Positions 44,630 through 57,500 of a stretch of 64,000 bases of DNA are shown here, one piece after another. Under the pieces are notes generated by a model. The model searched no databases. It saw only the letters and a list, made by a program, of their open reading frames with translations, and was not told the DNA's origin. The stretch is from Megaustenia siamemsis (Eukaryota > Mollusca > Gastropoda > Stylommatophora > Ariophantidae), in contig JAVIAB010000047.1 in the NCBI GenBank assembly GCA_032433765.1, positions 16,223,107 to 16,287,106 on the forward strand, written 5' to 3'. Made by a program: the position numbers and the translations under genes. Every line of letters starts with the position of its first letter. Positions within the stretch are counted from its first letter, which is position 1.

Positions 44630-47345
44630 TGTAAAGTGAGTTGTTTATAAGGTTTCCAGCTGTATTTAAAGTGAGTTGTTTATAAGGTTTCCAGCTGTAT
44701 GTAAAGTGAATTGTTTATAAGGTTTCTAGTTGTATGTAAAGTGAGCTGTTTATAAGGTTTCTAGCTGTATGTAAAGTGAGCTGTTTATAAGGTTTCTAGC
44801 TGTATGTAAAGTGAGCTGTTTATAAGGTTTCTAGCTGTATGTAAAGTGGGCTGTTTATCAGGTTTCTAGCTGTATATAAAGTGAGCTGTTTATAAGGTTT
44901 CTAGTTGTATATAAAGTGAGTTGTTTATAAGGTTTCCAGCTGTATATAAAGTGAGCTGTTTATAAGGTTTCTAGCTGTATGTAAAGTGAGCTGTTTATAA
45001 GGTTTCTAGCTGTATGTAAAGTGAGCTGTTTATAAGGTTTCCAGCTGTATATAAAGTGAGCTGTTTATAAGGTTTCTAGCTGTATATAAAGTGAGCTGTT
45101 TATAAGGTTTCTATCTGTATGTATAGTGAGCTGTTTATAAGGTTTCTAGCTGTATGTAAAGTGAGTTGTTTATAAGGTTTCTAGCTGTATATAAAGTGAG
45201 CTGTTTATAAGGTTTCTAGCTGTATATAAAGTGAGTTGTTTATAAGGTTTCCAGCTTATTATAAAGTGAGTTGTTTATAAGGTTTCCAGCTGTATATAAA
45301 GTGAGCTGTTTATAAGGTTTCTAGCTGTATGTAAAGTGAGCTGTTTATAAGGTTTCCAGCTTTATGTAAAGTGAGTTGTTTATAAGGTTTCTAGCTGTAT
45401 GTAAAGTGAGTTGTTTATAAAGTTTCCAGCTGTATTTAAAGTGAGTTGTTTATAAGGTTTCCAGCTGTATGTAAAGTGAATTGTTTATAAGGTTTCTAGC
45501 TGTATGTAAAGTGAGCTGTTTATAAGGTTTCTAGCTGTATGTAAAGTGAGCTGTTTATAAGGTTTCCAGCTGTATGTAAAGTGAGCTCTTTATAAGGTTT
45601 CTAGCTGTATGTAAAGTGAGCTGTTTATAAGGTTTCTAGCTGTATGTAAAGTGAGCTTTTTATAAGGTTTCTAGCAGTATGTAAAGTGAACTGTTTATAA
45701 GGTTTCTAGCTTATTATAAAGTGAGTTGTTTATAAGGTTTCTAGCTGTATGTAAAGTGAGCTGTTTATAAGGTTTCTAGCTGTATGTAAAGTGAGCTGTT
45801 TATAAGGTTTCTAGCTGTATGTAAAGTGAGCTGTTTATAAGGTTTCTAGCTTATTATAAAGTGTGCTGTTTATAAGGTTTCTAGCTGTATGTAAAGTGAG
45901 CTGTTTATAAAGTTTCTAGCTTATTATAAAGTGAGTTGTTTATAAGGATTCCAGCTGTATATAAAGTGAGTTGTTTATAAGGTTTCTAGCTGTATAAAAG
46001 TGAGTTGTTTATAAGGTTTCTAGCTGTATATAAAGTGATGTTTATAAGGTTTCTAGCTGTATATAAAGTGATGTTTATAAGGTTTCTAGCTGTATATAAA
46101 GTGAGTTGTTTATAAGGTTTCTAGCTGTATGTAAAGTGAGCTGTTTATAAGGTTTCTAGCTGTATGTAAAGTGAGTTGTTTATAAGGTTTCCAGCTGTAT
46201 GTAAAGTGAGTTGTTTATAAGGTTTCTAGCTGTATATAAAGTGAGTTGTTTATAAGGTTTCCACCTGTATATAAAGTGAGTTGTTTATAAGATTTCCACC
46301 TGTATATAAAGTGAGTTGTTTATAAGGTTTCTAGCTGTATATAAAGTGAGTTGTTTATAAGGTTTCCATCTGTATATAAAGTGAGTTGTTTATAAGGTTT
46401 CCAGCTATATATAAAGTGAGTTGTTTATAAGGTTTCCAGCTGTATATAAAGTGAGTTGTTTATAAGGTTTCCAGCTATATATAAAGTGAGTTGTTTATAA
46501 GGTTTCCAGCTATATATAAAGTGATGTTTATAAGGTTTCTAGCTGTATATAAAGTGAGTTGTTTATAAGGTTTCCAGCTGTATATAAAGTGAGTTGTTTA
46601 TAAGGTTTCCAGCTATATATAAAGTGAGTTGTTTATAAGGTTTCCAGCTGTATATAAAGTGAGTTGTTTATAAGGTTTCCAGCTATATATAAAGTGAGTT
46701 GTTTATAAGGTTTCCAGCTGTATATAAAGTGAGTTGTTTATAAGGTTTCCAGCTATATATAAAGTGAGTTGTTTATAAGGTTTCCAGCTATATATAAAGT
46801 GATGTTTATAAGGTTTCTAGCTGTATATAAAGTGAGTTGTTTATAAGGTTTCCAGCTGTATATAAAGTGAGTTGTTTATAAGGTTTCCAGCTATATATAA
46901 AGTGAGTTGTTTATAAGGTTTCCAGCTGTATATAAAGTGAGTTGTTTATAAGGTTTCTAGCTTATTATAAAGTGAGCTGTTTATAAGGTTTCTAGCTTAT
47001 TATAAAGTGAGCTGTTTATAAGGTTTCTAGCTGTATATAAAGTGAGTTGTTTATAAGGTTTCTAGCTGTATGTAAAGTGAGTTGTTTATAAGGTTTCCAG
47101 CTTTATGTAAAGTGAGTTGTTTATAAGGTTTCCAGCTGTATGTAAAGTGAGTTGTTTATAAGGTTTCTAGCTGTATGTAAAGTGAACTGTTTATAAGGTT
47201 TCCAGCTGTATGTAAAGTGAGTTGTTTATAAGGTTTCTTGCTGTATGCAAAGTGAGTTGTTTGTAAGGTTTCTAGCTGTATATAAAGTGAGTTGTTTATA
47301 AGGTTTCTAGCTGTATGTAAAGTGAGTTGTTTATAAGGTTTCTAG
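44630..47345. repeat. 35-bp minisatellite, about 2.7 kb
   Basis: About 77 copies of a 35-base unit: TTATAAGGTTTCTAGCTGTA then TGTAAAGTGAGCTGT. Variant units (CCAGC/CTAGC, TGTATGT/TGTATAT/TTATTAT, shortened GTGATGTTT units) recur in blocks, for example alternating CTATATAT/CTGTATAT units at 46390-46960, which shows higher-order amplification. Confidence 0.95.
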
Positions 47346-47349
47346 CTGT

Positions 47350-47690
47350 GTTTCTAGTCTGAGAGATAAGATCAGAAATGAAGAACTGAGAAAAAAGCTA
47401 GGAATAGCCCCCGCCATAGAATATATAAGGAAACAACAGATAAAATGGTTTGGCCACTTGAAAAGGCATAAAGAACAAAACACAACACAACGAGCCTTCA
47501 ACAAACGTTGTGAGAACACCAGACCCAAGGGTCGACCACGAAAAAGATGGGTCGATGGAATATTAGAAGCACTAGGAAACATAACAGTAGCAGAGGCGAA
47601 CAGAAGAGCAAAAGACCGCAAATTATATCTTCCCTTGATGCTGAAAGGCAGATGAGGAAGGGAAGAAGAAGTAGAAGAAGATTTGTCTCC
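47350..47690 (+). mobile_element. LINE C-terminal fragment (family G)
   Basis: Encodes IRKQQIKWFGHLKRHKEQNT and RPKGRPRKRWVDGILEALGN, the C-terminal W-x-G-H ... G-R-P-R-x-x-W pattern of EN-RT LINEs, ending LYLPLMLKGR-stop. A related piece is at 52560-52895. Confidence 0.75.
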
Positions 47691-47691
47691 C

Positions 47692-47900
47692 TTATTAATG
47701 TGCTTAAGTATTTGAATCTTTGCACTTGTTTCAGATTTGTCCTGTTTATTTGTATGTTCCATGGTGGTAATGATTGTTTATTCGATATGACCATTGCTTC
47801 TGTTTTCTTACTATGTAGACAGATCTTTCTTGTTGCTTTATTTTACTATTATGTTTATCATTTCTTGTAGTTCATTCTCTGTAATATTTTACTTTGAATC
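47692..47900 (-). mobile_element. LINE family C, internal RT fragment
   Basis: Minus strand corresponds to 33190-33380 of the full-length C (IKINRTNLKQVQRVKYL region; here IQINRTNLKQVQRFKYL). It lacks the 3' end. Confidence 0.75.
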
Positions 47901-48239
47901 TGCCATTTCTTCATGGCTTTCCCTTCCTCTGGACTGGGTAGTTGGTATGGATATGTCGGCACAGATATCTCAGCTCTGCCATTAACTAGTGACATAATGC
48001 ACATATACTCACTTAGCAGGTGACAATTGAGAAGAAGAAGAGTATCTCAGAGAGGACAAGGAGAATGAATATGAGGTGAAACAGTAGCATCAACATTAAT
48101 TATTAAATGATTTCAAAGCTTGGGAGAACGCTACTACTCACTATCTCTTTCTACAACCACTTTTCTGATCAGTATAGAAGACCATGCCTCTCTGTTTCCA
48201 TTACTCACCATCTCTACCAACAGCGAAATATGCAACAAC
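47901..48239. other. No gene recognised
   Basis: Intron sequence between a LINE fragment and a minisatellite. Confidence 0.4.
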
Positions 48240-48905
48240 ATAAGATCTGTTATGTTTGGATTGTTGTAGATGAAGATGGATGTAACCACATCAAATCTGT
48301 TCTGTTTGGATTGATGTAGATGAAGATGAAGATGGATGTAACCACATCACATCTGTTCTGTTTAGATTGTTGTAGATGAAGATGGATGTGACCACATCAG
48401 ATCTGTTGTGTTTGGATTGTTGTAGATGAAGATGGATGTGACCACATCAGATCTATTCTGTTTAGATTGTTGTAGATGAAGATGGATGTAACCACATCAA
48501 ATCTGTTCTGTTTAGATTGTTGTAGGTGAAGATGGATGTAACCACATCAAATCTGTTCTGTTTAGATTGTTGTAGATGAAGATGGATGTGACCACATCAG
48601 ATCTATTCTGTTTAGATTGTTGAAGATGAAGATGGATGGGACCACATCAGATCTATTCTGTTTAGATTGTTGTAGATGAAGATGGATGTAACCACATCAA
48701 ATCTGTTCTGTTTAGATTGTTGTAGATGAAGATGGATGTGACCAGATCAGATCTGTTGAGTCTGGATTGTTATAGATGAAGATGGATGTGACCATATCAG
48801 ATCTGTTGTAGTTGCAGATGAAGATAGACACAATCATATCAGATCTGTTCTGTTAGGATTGTTGTAGATGAAGATGCATGTATAGTCACATCAGATCTGC
48901 TCTGT
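48240..48905. repeat. 50-bp minisatellite
   Basis: About 13 units of 50 bases: TTGTAGATGAAGATGGATGT, then ACCACATCAGATCT and GTTCTGTTTAGATTG. It ends about 40 bases before exon 6, just upstream of its acceptor region. Confidence 0.9.
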
Positions 48906-48945
48906 TTGAATGTTTTCAGGATATCTTCTTTTTAAATGTTTACAG

Positions 48946-49043
48946 CTGTTTATATGGGCATAAACAAATCACTGTTGATGTCACTCCGTGATCGAGACAG
49001 AAACATGCCCATTCACTGTGCTGTCATCTCTGGAAACATTCCG
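48946..49043 (+). CDS. TRPA1-like ankyrin gene, exon 6
   Basis: The acceptor TAAATGTTTACAG ends at 48945 and the donor GTAATA starts at 49044. The first two bases (CT) complete the GCT codon from exon 5; it leaves in phase 0. It encodes AVYMGINKSLLMSLRDRDRN then MPIHCAVISGNIP. The D-x-x-x-N-M/V-P-I/L-H-C/S-A-V-x-x-G-x-I core continues into exon 7 (TVKICLKAG) and matches, in order and spacing, the repeat following the Y-P-I-H repeat in TRPA1 proteins as I recall them. Confidence 0.87.
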
Positions 49044-49084
49044 GTAATAATATTGTTTTTAATTTCCTTAGTTGTGTTTGACTT

Positions 49085-49145
49085 TGTTAGGATCATTATC
49101 ACTGCATTGTCCACAAATCCATAGGTGCTCTGTTGTTTTTTCATT
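49085..49145 (-). mobile_element. LINE family E 3'-end scrap
   Basis: GGATCATTATCACTGCATTG and ATCCATAGGTGCTC match the 3' end of the LINE E copy at 11402-11440. Only about 55 bases. Confidence 0.5.
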
Positions 49146-49244
49146 ACAATTATTGAGAAACTCCTATGAGAACCCTGAGTGACATGCACAAACTTTGTAT
49201 CACGGCCTGGAATCCATCAGTGCGGGTAGGTTTTTCTTACAGTT

Positions 49245-52200
49245 TTGTCATCTATCAGTCACAGCCTGCCATCTACCAACCACAACTTGTCATCTACCAG
49301 CCACAGCCTGTCATCTATCTGTCACAGCCTGCCTTCTACCAACCACAACTTGTCATCTACCGACCACAGCTTGTCATCTACCAGTCACAGCCTATCATCT
49401 ATCAATCACAACTTGTCATATACCAACCACAGTCTATCTTCTACCAACCACAGTCTATCATCTACCAACCACAGTCTATCATATACCAGCCACAGTCTAT
49501 CATCTACCAGTCACAGCCCATCATCTACCAGTCACAGCCTATCATCTATCAATCACAGCCTATCATCTACTAGTCACAGCCTATCATTTACCAACCACAG
49601 CCTATCATCTACCAGTCACAGTCTATCATCTACCAGTCACAGTCTATCATCTACCAGTCACAGCCTATCATCTACTGGTCACAGCCTATCATTTACCAAC
49701 CATGGCCTCTCATCTACCAGTCACAGTCTATCATCTACCAGTCACAGCCTATCATTTACCAACCACAGCTTATCATTTACCAACCACAGACTATCATCTA
49801 CCAACCACAGCCTATCATTTACCAGCCACGGCCTATCATTTACCAATCACATCCTATCATTTACCAGCCACAGCCTATCATTTACCAACCACAGCCTATC
49901 ATTTACCAACTACAGCCTATCATTTACCAACCACAGCCTATCATTTATCAACCACGGCCTATCATTTACCAGCCACGGCCTATCATTTACCAACCACAGC
50001 CTATCATTTACCAACCACAGCCTATCATTTACCAACCACAGCCTATCATTTACCAACCACAGCCTATCATCTACCAACCACAGCCTATCATCTACAAATC
50101 ACAGCCTATCATTTACCAACCACAGCCTATCATTTGCCAACCACAGCTTATCATTTACCAACCACAGCCTATCATTTACCAACCACAGCCTATCATTTAC
50201 CAACCACAGCCTATCATTTGCCAACCACAGCCTATCATTTACCAACCACAGCTTATCATTTACCAACCACAGCCTATCATCTACAAATCACAGCCTATCA
50301 TTTACCAACCACAGCCTATCATTTGCCAACCACAGCTTATTTACCAACCACAGCCTATCATTTGCCAACCACAGCCTATCATTTACCAACCACAGCCTAT
50401 CATTTACCAACCATAGCCTATCTTTTACCAACCACAGCCTATCATTTAACAACCAAAGCCTATCATCTACAAACCACAGCCTATCATTTACCAACCACAG
50501 CCTATCATTTACCAACCACAGCCTATCATTTAACAACCAAAGCCTATCATCTACAAACCACAGCCTATCATTTACCAACCACAGCCTATCATTTACCAAC
50601 CATAGCCTATCTTTTACCAACCACAGCCTATCATTTACCAACCACAGCCTATCATTTAACAACCAAAGCCTATCATTTACCAACCACAGCCTATCATTTA
50701 CCAACCACAGCCTATCTTTTACCAACCACAGCCTGTCATCTACCAATCACAACTTGTCCTCTACCAGCCACAGCCTATCATCTACCAGTCACAACCTATC
50801 ATCTACCAGTCACAGCCTATCATCTACTAGTCACAGCCTATCATCTACCAGTCACAACCTATCATCTACCAGTCACAACCTATCATCTACCAGTCACAAC
50901 CTATTTTCTACCAGTCACAGCCTATCATCTACCAGTCACAACCTATCATCTACTAGTCACAGCCTATCATCTACCAGTCACAACCTATCATCTACCAGTC
51001 ACAACCTATCATCTACCAGCCACAACCTATCATCTACCAGTCACAACCTATCATCTACCAGTCACAACCTATCATCTACCAGCCACAGCCTATCATCTAC
51101 CAGTCACAACCTATCATCTACCAGTCACAGCCTATCATCTACCAGTCACAGCCTATCATCTACCAGTCACAACCTATCATCTACCAGTCACAACCTATCA
51201 TCTACCAGTCACAACCTATCATCTACCAGTCACAGCCTATCATCTACCAGCCACAACCTATCATCTACCAGCCACAACCTATCATCTACCAGCCACAACC
51301 TATCATCTACCAGTCACAGCCTATCATCTACCAGTCACAAACTATCATCTACCAGCCACAACCTATCATCTACCAGTCACAACCTATCATCTACCAGTCA
51401 CAACCTATCATCTACCAGCCACAACCTATCATCTACCAGTCACAACCTATCATCTACCAGCCACAACATATCATCTACCAGCCACAACCTATCATCTACC
51501 AGTCACAACCTATTATCTACCAGCCACAACCTATCATCTACCAGTCACAACCTATCATCTACCAGCCACAACCTATCATCTACCAGTCACAGCCTATCAT
51601 CTACCAGTCACAACCTATCATCTACCAGCCACAGCCTATCATCTACCAGTCACAACCTATCATCTACCAGGCACAACCTATCATCTACCAGTCACAGCCT
51701 ATCATCTACCAGTCACAACCTATCATCTACCAGTCACAGCCTATCATCTACCAGTCACAACCTATCATCTACCAGTCACAACCTATCATCTACCAGTCAC
51801 AACCTATCATCTACCAGTCACAACCTATCATCTACCAGTCACAGCCTATCATCTACCAGCCACAACCTATCATCTACCAGCCACAACCTATCATCTACCA
51901 GCCACAACCTATCATCTACCAGTCACAACCTATCATCTACCAGTCACAGCCTATCATCTACCAGCCACAACCTATCATCTACCAGCCACAACCTATCATC
52001 TACCAGTCACAACCTATCATCTACCAGCCACAACCTATCATCTACCAGTCACAACCTATCATCTACCAGCCACAACATATCTACCAGCCACAACCTATCA
52101 TCTACCAGTCACAACCTATCATCTACCAGTCACAACCTATCATCTACCAGCCACAACCTATCATCTACCAGTCACAGCCTATCATCTACCAGTCACAACC

Positions 52201-52440
52201 TATCATCTACCAGCCACAGCCTATCATCTACCAGCCACAGCCTATCATCTACCAGTCACAACCTATCATCTACCAGCCACAACCTATCATCTACCAGTCA
52301 CAGCCTATCATCTACCAGTCACAACCTATCATCTACCAGCCACAGCCTATCATCTACCAGTCACAGCCTATCATCTACCAGTCACAACCTATCATCTACC
52401 AGTCACAACCTATTATCTACCGGTCACAGCCTATAGTAAA
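49245..52440. repeat. 21-bp minisatellite, about 3.2 kb
   Basis: About 150 copies of a 21-base unit (CACAGCCTATCATCTACCAG plus one base). The 5' half mostly has ATTTACCAACCACAG variants and the 3' half CTACCAGTCACAA/G variants. The unit has no stop in two plus-strand frames, giving overlapping frames of 1098 (49195-52491) and 1063 codons (49245-52436) made of YHLPTTA and SLSFTNH heptads. It lies wholly in the intron between exons 6 and 7, so I take it as non-coding. Confidence 0.93.
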
Positions 52441-52559
52441 TTTTTTGCTCTCACACTCTCTTGCCACACATTATATTACATACTTATCTAATTAGCCCCT
52501 CACTAACATCGTCACCACAGAGATGAAATGTCTGAGATAAGTGCTTGAGGTAACCAGAA

Positions 52560-52895
52560 AACACAATCAGAAATGTTATTAAATGTTATTATAAGAGAAA
52601 GTGTAGGCATTAAATCAATCATAGGCTACAAACCGAAACAACAAATAAACTTGTTTGTCCATCTAGAAAAAAGGCCATGTGATTCCTTACCATACAAAGC
52701 ATATATTAAAAGAGGAGAAGGGAGAAGAGTAAAAGGCAGACATAGCGTAAGATGGACAGATAACATCAAAGAAGTGCTATAACAACATCAATTAACTATG
52801 AGTGATGCCGCCAAAAGGAAGAGAACCAGAACTTTGTATCTCCCTCGACACTTGAACGGGTACAAGAGGAAGAAAAAGTGAAGGTAGATAAAAAG
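52560..52895 (+). mobile_element. LINE C-terminal fragment (family G-like)
   Basis: Encodes YKPKQQINLFVHLEKR, RRVKGRHSVRWTDNIKEVL and, after a stop, RTRTLYLPRHLNG, the same arrangement as 47350-47690 but more decayed. Confidence 0.65.
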
Positions 52896-53100
52896 AAGGT
52901 TGAAAGTTCTGGACTCATGTGTCTCAGTAACGAGAACTTGTATGAGTTGGCTATTTCCCTAACTCAAGCGCCTCTTATCTTTCTGTAATGAGAACCTGTA
53001 TTTCACTAGCTATCCCTTGATTCAAATGTCCAATGTCCCTTTGTAGTGAGAACCTGTATGAGTTATCTTTCCCCTGACTAATATGTTTCTCTCTCTGCAG
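52896..53100. other. Intron sequence before exon 7
   Basis: Two diverged direct repeats (GTAACGAGAACTTGTATGAG / GTAGTGAGAACCTGTATGAG); ends in CTCTCTCTGCAG acceptor. Confidence 0.5.
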
Positions 53101-53148
53101 ACTGTGAAAATCTGCCTGAAGGCGGGCTCATCTCTCATCTCCCAACTG
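53101..53148 (+). CDS. TRPA1-like ankyrin gene, exon 7 (last exon seen)
   Basis: The acceptor TTTCTCTCTCTGCAG ends at 53100 and the donor GTAAAT starts at 53149; phase 0 on both sides, 16 codons: TVKICLKAGSSLISQL. It completes the ankyrin repeat begun in exon 6 (C-L-K-A-G-S-S-L-I-S-x-Q). The next repeat should start with a polar turn and a V-H-x-A-C core; no such exon was found before 64000, so this intron is longer than 10.8 kb or I missed a short exon. Confidence 0.8.
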
Positions 53149-53219
53149 GTAAATATATAAATATATATCTCTGTGTGTGTGTGAATGCATGCTTGCGTCT
53201 CTTAAAACAGTTGTACTTT

Positions 53220-53808
53220 CTCAGAGGTAATAGTCAGTGTAATTTCACAGGTAATAGTGTAATTTCACAGGTAATAGTCAGTGTAATTTCACAGGTAATA
53301 GTGTAATTTCACAGGTAATAGTCAGTGTAATTTCACAGGTAATAGTGTAATTTCACAGGTAATAGTGTAATTTCACAGGTAATAGTGCAATTTCACAAGT
53401 AATAGTCAGTGTAATTTCACAGGTAATAGTGTAATTTCACAGGTAATAGTGTAATTTCACAGGCAATAGTGTAATTTCACAGGCAATAGTGTAATTTCAC
53501 AGGTAATAGTGTAATTTCACAGGTAATAGTCAGTGTAATTTCACAGGTAATAGTGTAATTTCACAGGTAATAGTGTAATTTCACAGGTAATAGTGTAATT
53601 TCACAGGTAATAGTGTAATTTCACAGGTAATAGTGTAATTTCACAGGTAATAGTGTAATTTCACAGGTAATAGTGTAATTTCACAGGTAATAGTCAGTGT
53701 AATTTCACAGGTAATAGTGTAATTTCACAGGTAATAGTCAGTGTAATTTCACCGGTAATAGTGTTATTTCACAGGTAATAGTGTAATTTCACAGGCAATA
53801 GTGTAATT
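53220..53808. repeat. 20-bp minisatellite, left part
   Basis: About 28 copies of GTAATTTCACAGGTAATAGT, some with an extra CAGT. The array starts about 70 bases after the exon 7 donor and resumes at 60115 after a LINE insertion. Confidence 0.95.
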
Positions 53809-54578
53809 ATTTTTCTCCGGCTTGGTATAGAACCGTTGATCAGAGGTTTAACAAGCCGCTATCGTAAAAACGATGTTGTTAATGAAACGTAGACCTGATA
53901 CAGAATGTGTAAATTAGCAGTAGATAGTAGTGATAGTTTTTTCGGCCCTAAAACAACAACAAAAATAGGATTCTGGAATGTGCGAACAATGGCCGCTCCG
54001 ACGAAACATGCACAGGTCGCGAGCGAGATGGACAGATACGATCTAGATATTTTAGGATTAAGCGAAATGCGCTGGCCTGGAACAGGTAGGAGATCTATTG
54101 ATAATAAAATAGTAGTTTTTTCTGGAAGGGAAGATGGAAAACACCGTGAAGGAGTAGGCATAATGATGACAGACAAAGCTGCAAGAAGTTTATTAGAATG
54201 GGAACCGGTAAATAGCCGTCTGATACGAACACGATACAAAACAAAACATGGAAGACTTTCAATTATTCAATGTTATGCGCCTACTAACGAAGCTGATGAT
54301 GAAGTTAAGGATGATTTTTATAACCAACTGCAACAACTTATAAACAAAATACCAAAACACGATCTTTTAATTGTAATGGGAGACTTCAACGCCAAAGTAG
54401 GACAAGATAACGCAGGAGTGGAACATGTGATGGGGAGAGAAGGCTGTAATACAACAAGTCAGAATGGAGAAAGATTAATAGAATTATGTTTAATAGAAAA
54501 TTTAGTTATAGGTGGGACATTATTTCCACATAAAAATATCCACAAAACAACATGGATATCTCCTGATGATAGAACATC

Positions 54579-57500
54579 TTTCTTTGACTTGTTCATGTTT
54601 GTGAAGTTTTTTCGGCTTATTTTTTTACAGTATGGGATAGCCAGTCCCATGCCTAACCCTCCTTTCTCGCCTCTTACGAACATGCCTGGTAGGGTACAGC
54701 GCCGCTATTCTTTACTTCCCTTTCGGGCCCCGGCAGCGCACAGGCGAAAGCCATAGGGAGTCCGGGTTGCCGACTCACCCTTTGTCTACCAGGAAATCAT
54801 CCAGAATTGGCACCTGGAATGTTCGTACCCTTAACGAACAGGGAAAAGCGGCACAAGTGGCAGCAGAGATGACCAACTACAAGATAGATATTCTGGGAAT
54901 GTGTGAAACAAGATGGCTGGGAGCGGAGAGAATAAAATTGAATACAGGGGAGATGATTTTATCATCAGGACACCAGGAACCAGGAGCACAACATAGCGAA
55001 GGGGTAGCTATAATGCTATCAAAGAATGCACAGAAGACACTAATAGAATGGGAGGCAGTGGGACCAAGACTGGTGAGAGCAACATTTAGAACAACCAAAA
55101 ACAAAATAAAATTACACATTATACAATGCTATGCACCAACCAACGATAAAGATGACTCAGTTAAAGATGATTTTTATAAACAGCTACAATGCCAGATGGA
55201 TGCAAGACGAGCCAAGGATATTATAATCTTGATGGGAGACCTAAATGCTAAGGTAGGATCAGACAACAGAGGCTTCGAAGAGATTATGGGAAAACATGGA
55301 CTTGGAGATATAAACGAGAATGGAGAGATATTTGTGAATTTCTGCGCCCTTAATCAAATGAGCCTAGGAGGAACAATATTCCAACATAAAAGAATACACA
55401 AAGCTACATGGATGTCACCAGATCATAGAACGGAAAACCAAATTGATCACATATGTATTAATAATAAGTTTAAGTCATCCTTACAGGATGTAAAAGTATA
55501 TAGAGGGGCAGATATAGCTTCTGATCATCATCTTCTGTTAGCCAAACTTAAAATTAAATTAAAAAGGTATACTACAACGAATAAGGGCAGAAAGTATTTC
55601 AATGTAGGGTTTCTTAAAGAACAAGGAATTAAAGATAAATTCGCAGTCACAATATCAAACAAATACCAAGTCCTCCAACAACTAGAAAATACAATAAATA
55701 TAGAAGATCATTGGAAACAGGTAAAAAATATATGGAAAGAGACATGCGAAGAAACACTGGGGAAAAGAGAACGCCAGAATAAGGCATGGATGACAGCAGA
55801 GACCCTGGATAAAATTAAAGAAAGAAAGAACAAGAAAGCAGACATAAATAAAAGCAAAACAAGAAGTAATAAAGCCAAGACACAGGAAGCTTACACAGAG
55901 GTGAACAAAGAAGTGAGAAGATGCATTAAAAGGGATAAGAGGAAATATATAGATGAATTAGCTAAAGAGGCAGAAGAAGCAGCAAATAAAGGGAATATGA
56001 AAGAACTGTACAACAGCACAAAGAAATTAGGTGGAAAATACAAACAGATCAACACCTTTATCAAAGATAAGAAAGGAAATCTGCTTAGTAATATAAGGGA
56101 ACAAATGGAGAGATGGAAGGAGCACTTTGAAGAACTTTTGAACAGACCCGGCTCAAATAATCCTCCAGATATACTACCAGCAGAAGAAGAATTACACGTT
56201 AACTGCGGAAAACCAAGCAAAGAAGAAATAATGAAAGCCATCAAACTATTAAAAGATGGTAAAGCCACAGGACCAGATGAAATTCCTTCGGAAGCCATCA
56301 AAGCAGATATTATCACCTCTACCAAGATGTTACATAATCTATTGGATAAAATTTGGGAGAGGGAAGAAATACCTAAAGACTGGAGAGAAGGTTATATGAT
56401 CAAACTACCAAAGAAAGGAAGTTTACAGGAGTGCACAAATTATAGGGGAATTATGCTACTATCAGTGCCAGGAAAAATATTAGGCAGAATCATTCTGGAG
56501 AGACTAAAAGAGGCTATAGAGAAACACTTGAGAGATGAACAAGCAGGTTTTAGGAAGAACAGATCATGTGCTGATCAAATAACTACTCTACGTATAATAG
56601 TTGAACAAAGTTTAGAACTAAAATCCCCACTTTATATTGGATTCATAGATTACGAAAAGGCATTTGATAGTTTAGACAGAAGAATGCTTTGGAAGTTGCT
56701 GAGTCATTATGGAATCCCCATAAAGTTTATTAACCTGATAAAAACAATGTATGAAGGAACAAAATGTAGTGTGGTGCATGAAGGACAGCTTACAGAAGCA
56801 TTTGAAATAAGAACAGGAGTAAGGCAAGGATGCCTTCTGTCTCCATTTCTCTTTCTACTGGCCATAGATTGGATTATGAAAATAACTCAAAACAACAGAA
56901 ATGGGATCCAGTGGTCACTGACCAAACAACTTGATGATTTAGACTTTGCTGATGACATAGCTCTCCTATCACACAGCCACCAACAGATGCAAGATAAAAT
57001 GAGTATATTAGATGAGAGATCACAACAGCTAGGACTAAAGATTAATAGAGATAAGACCAACATTATGAGAATTAATGCAGTTGGCAATAACCAAATAAAA
57101 CTAGGAGAAATACCTCTACTAGACGTACAATCTTATATATATCTGGGCAGTAATATAGATAAAGAGGGAGGAACAGAAAACGATACCAAAATAAGGATAT
57201 CAAAAGCAAGAGGAGCTTTCATTGCACTGGGAAACATATGGAAATCCAAAGAAATTAGGCTAAATACAAAAATACAAATTTTCAACTCCAATGTTAAGTC
57301 GGTTCTATTATATGGCTGTGAAACATGGAGAATAACAAAATTGACAATCACGAAGGTACAGACTTTCATTAATGGATGCTTGCGCAGAATAAAGGGATGG
57401 AAATGGCAGGACAAAGTCACTAACGTGGAATTATGGAAATGTACTGGTCAAATACCAGTGGATAAAGAAATACAGCGAAGACGATGGCGATGGATAGGAC

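Noticed and set aside
49195..52491. 1098- and 1063-codon ORFs as protein-coding genes
   Set aside because: They are the two stop-free frames of a 21-bp minisatellite lying inside an intron; no domain, no unique sequence of note.
53220..53808. CRISPR array (also the other tandem arrays)
   Set aside because: Units are directly contiguous without unique spacers, and the sequence is clearly eukaryotic.
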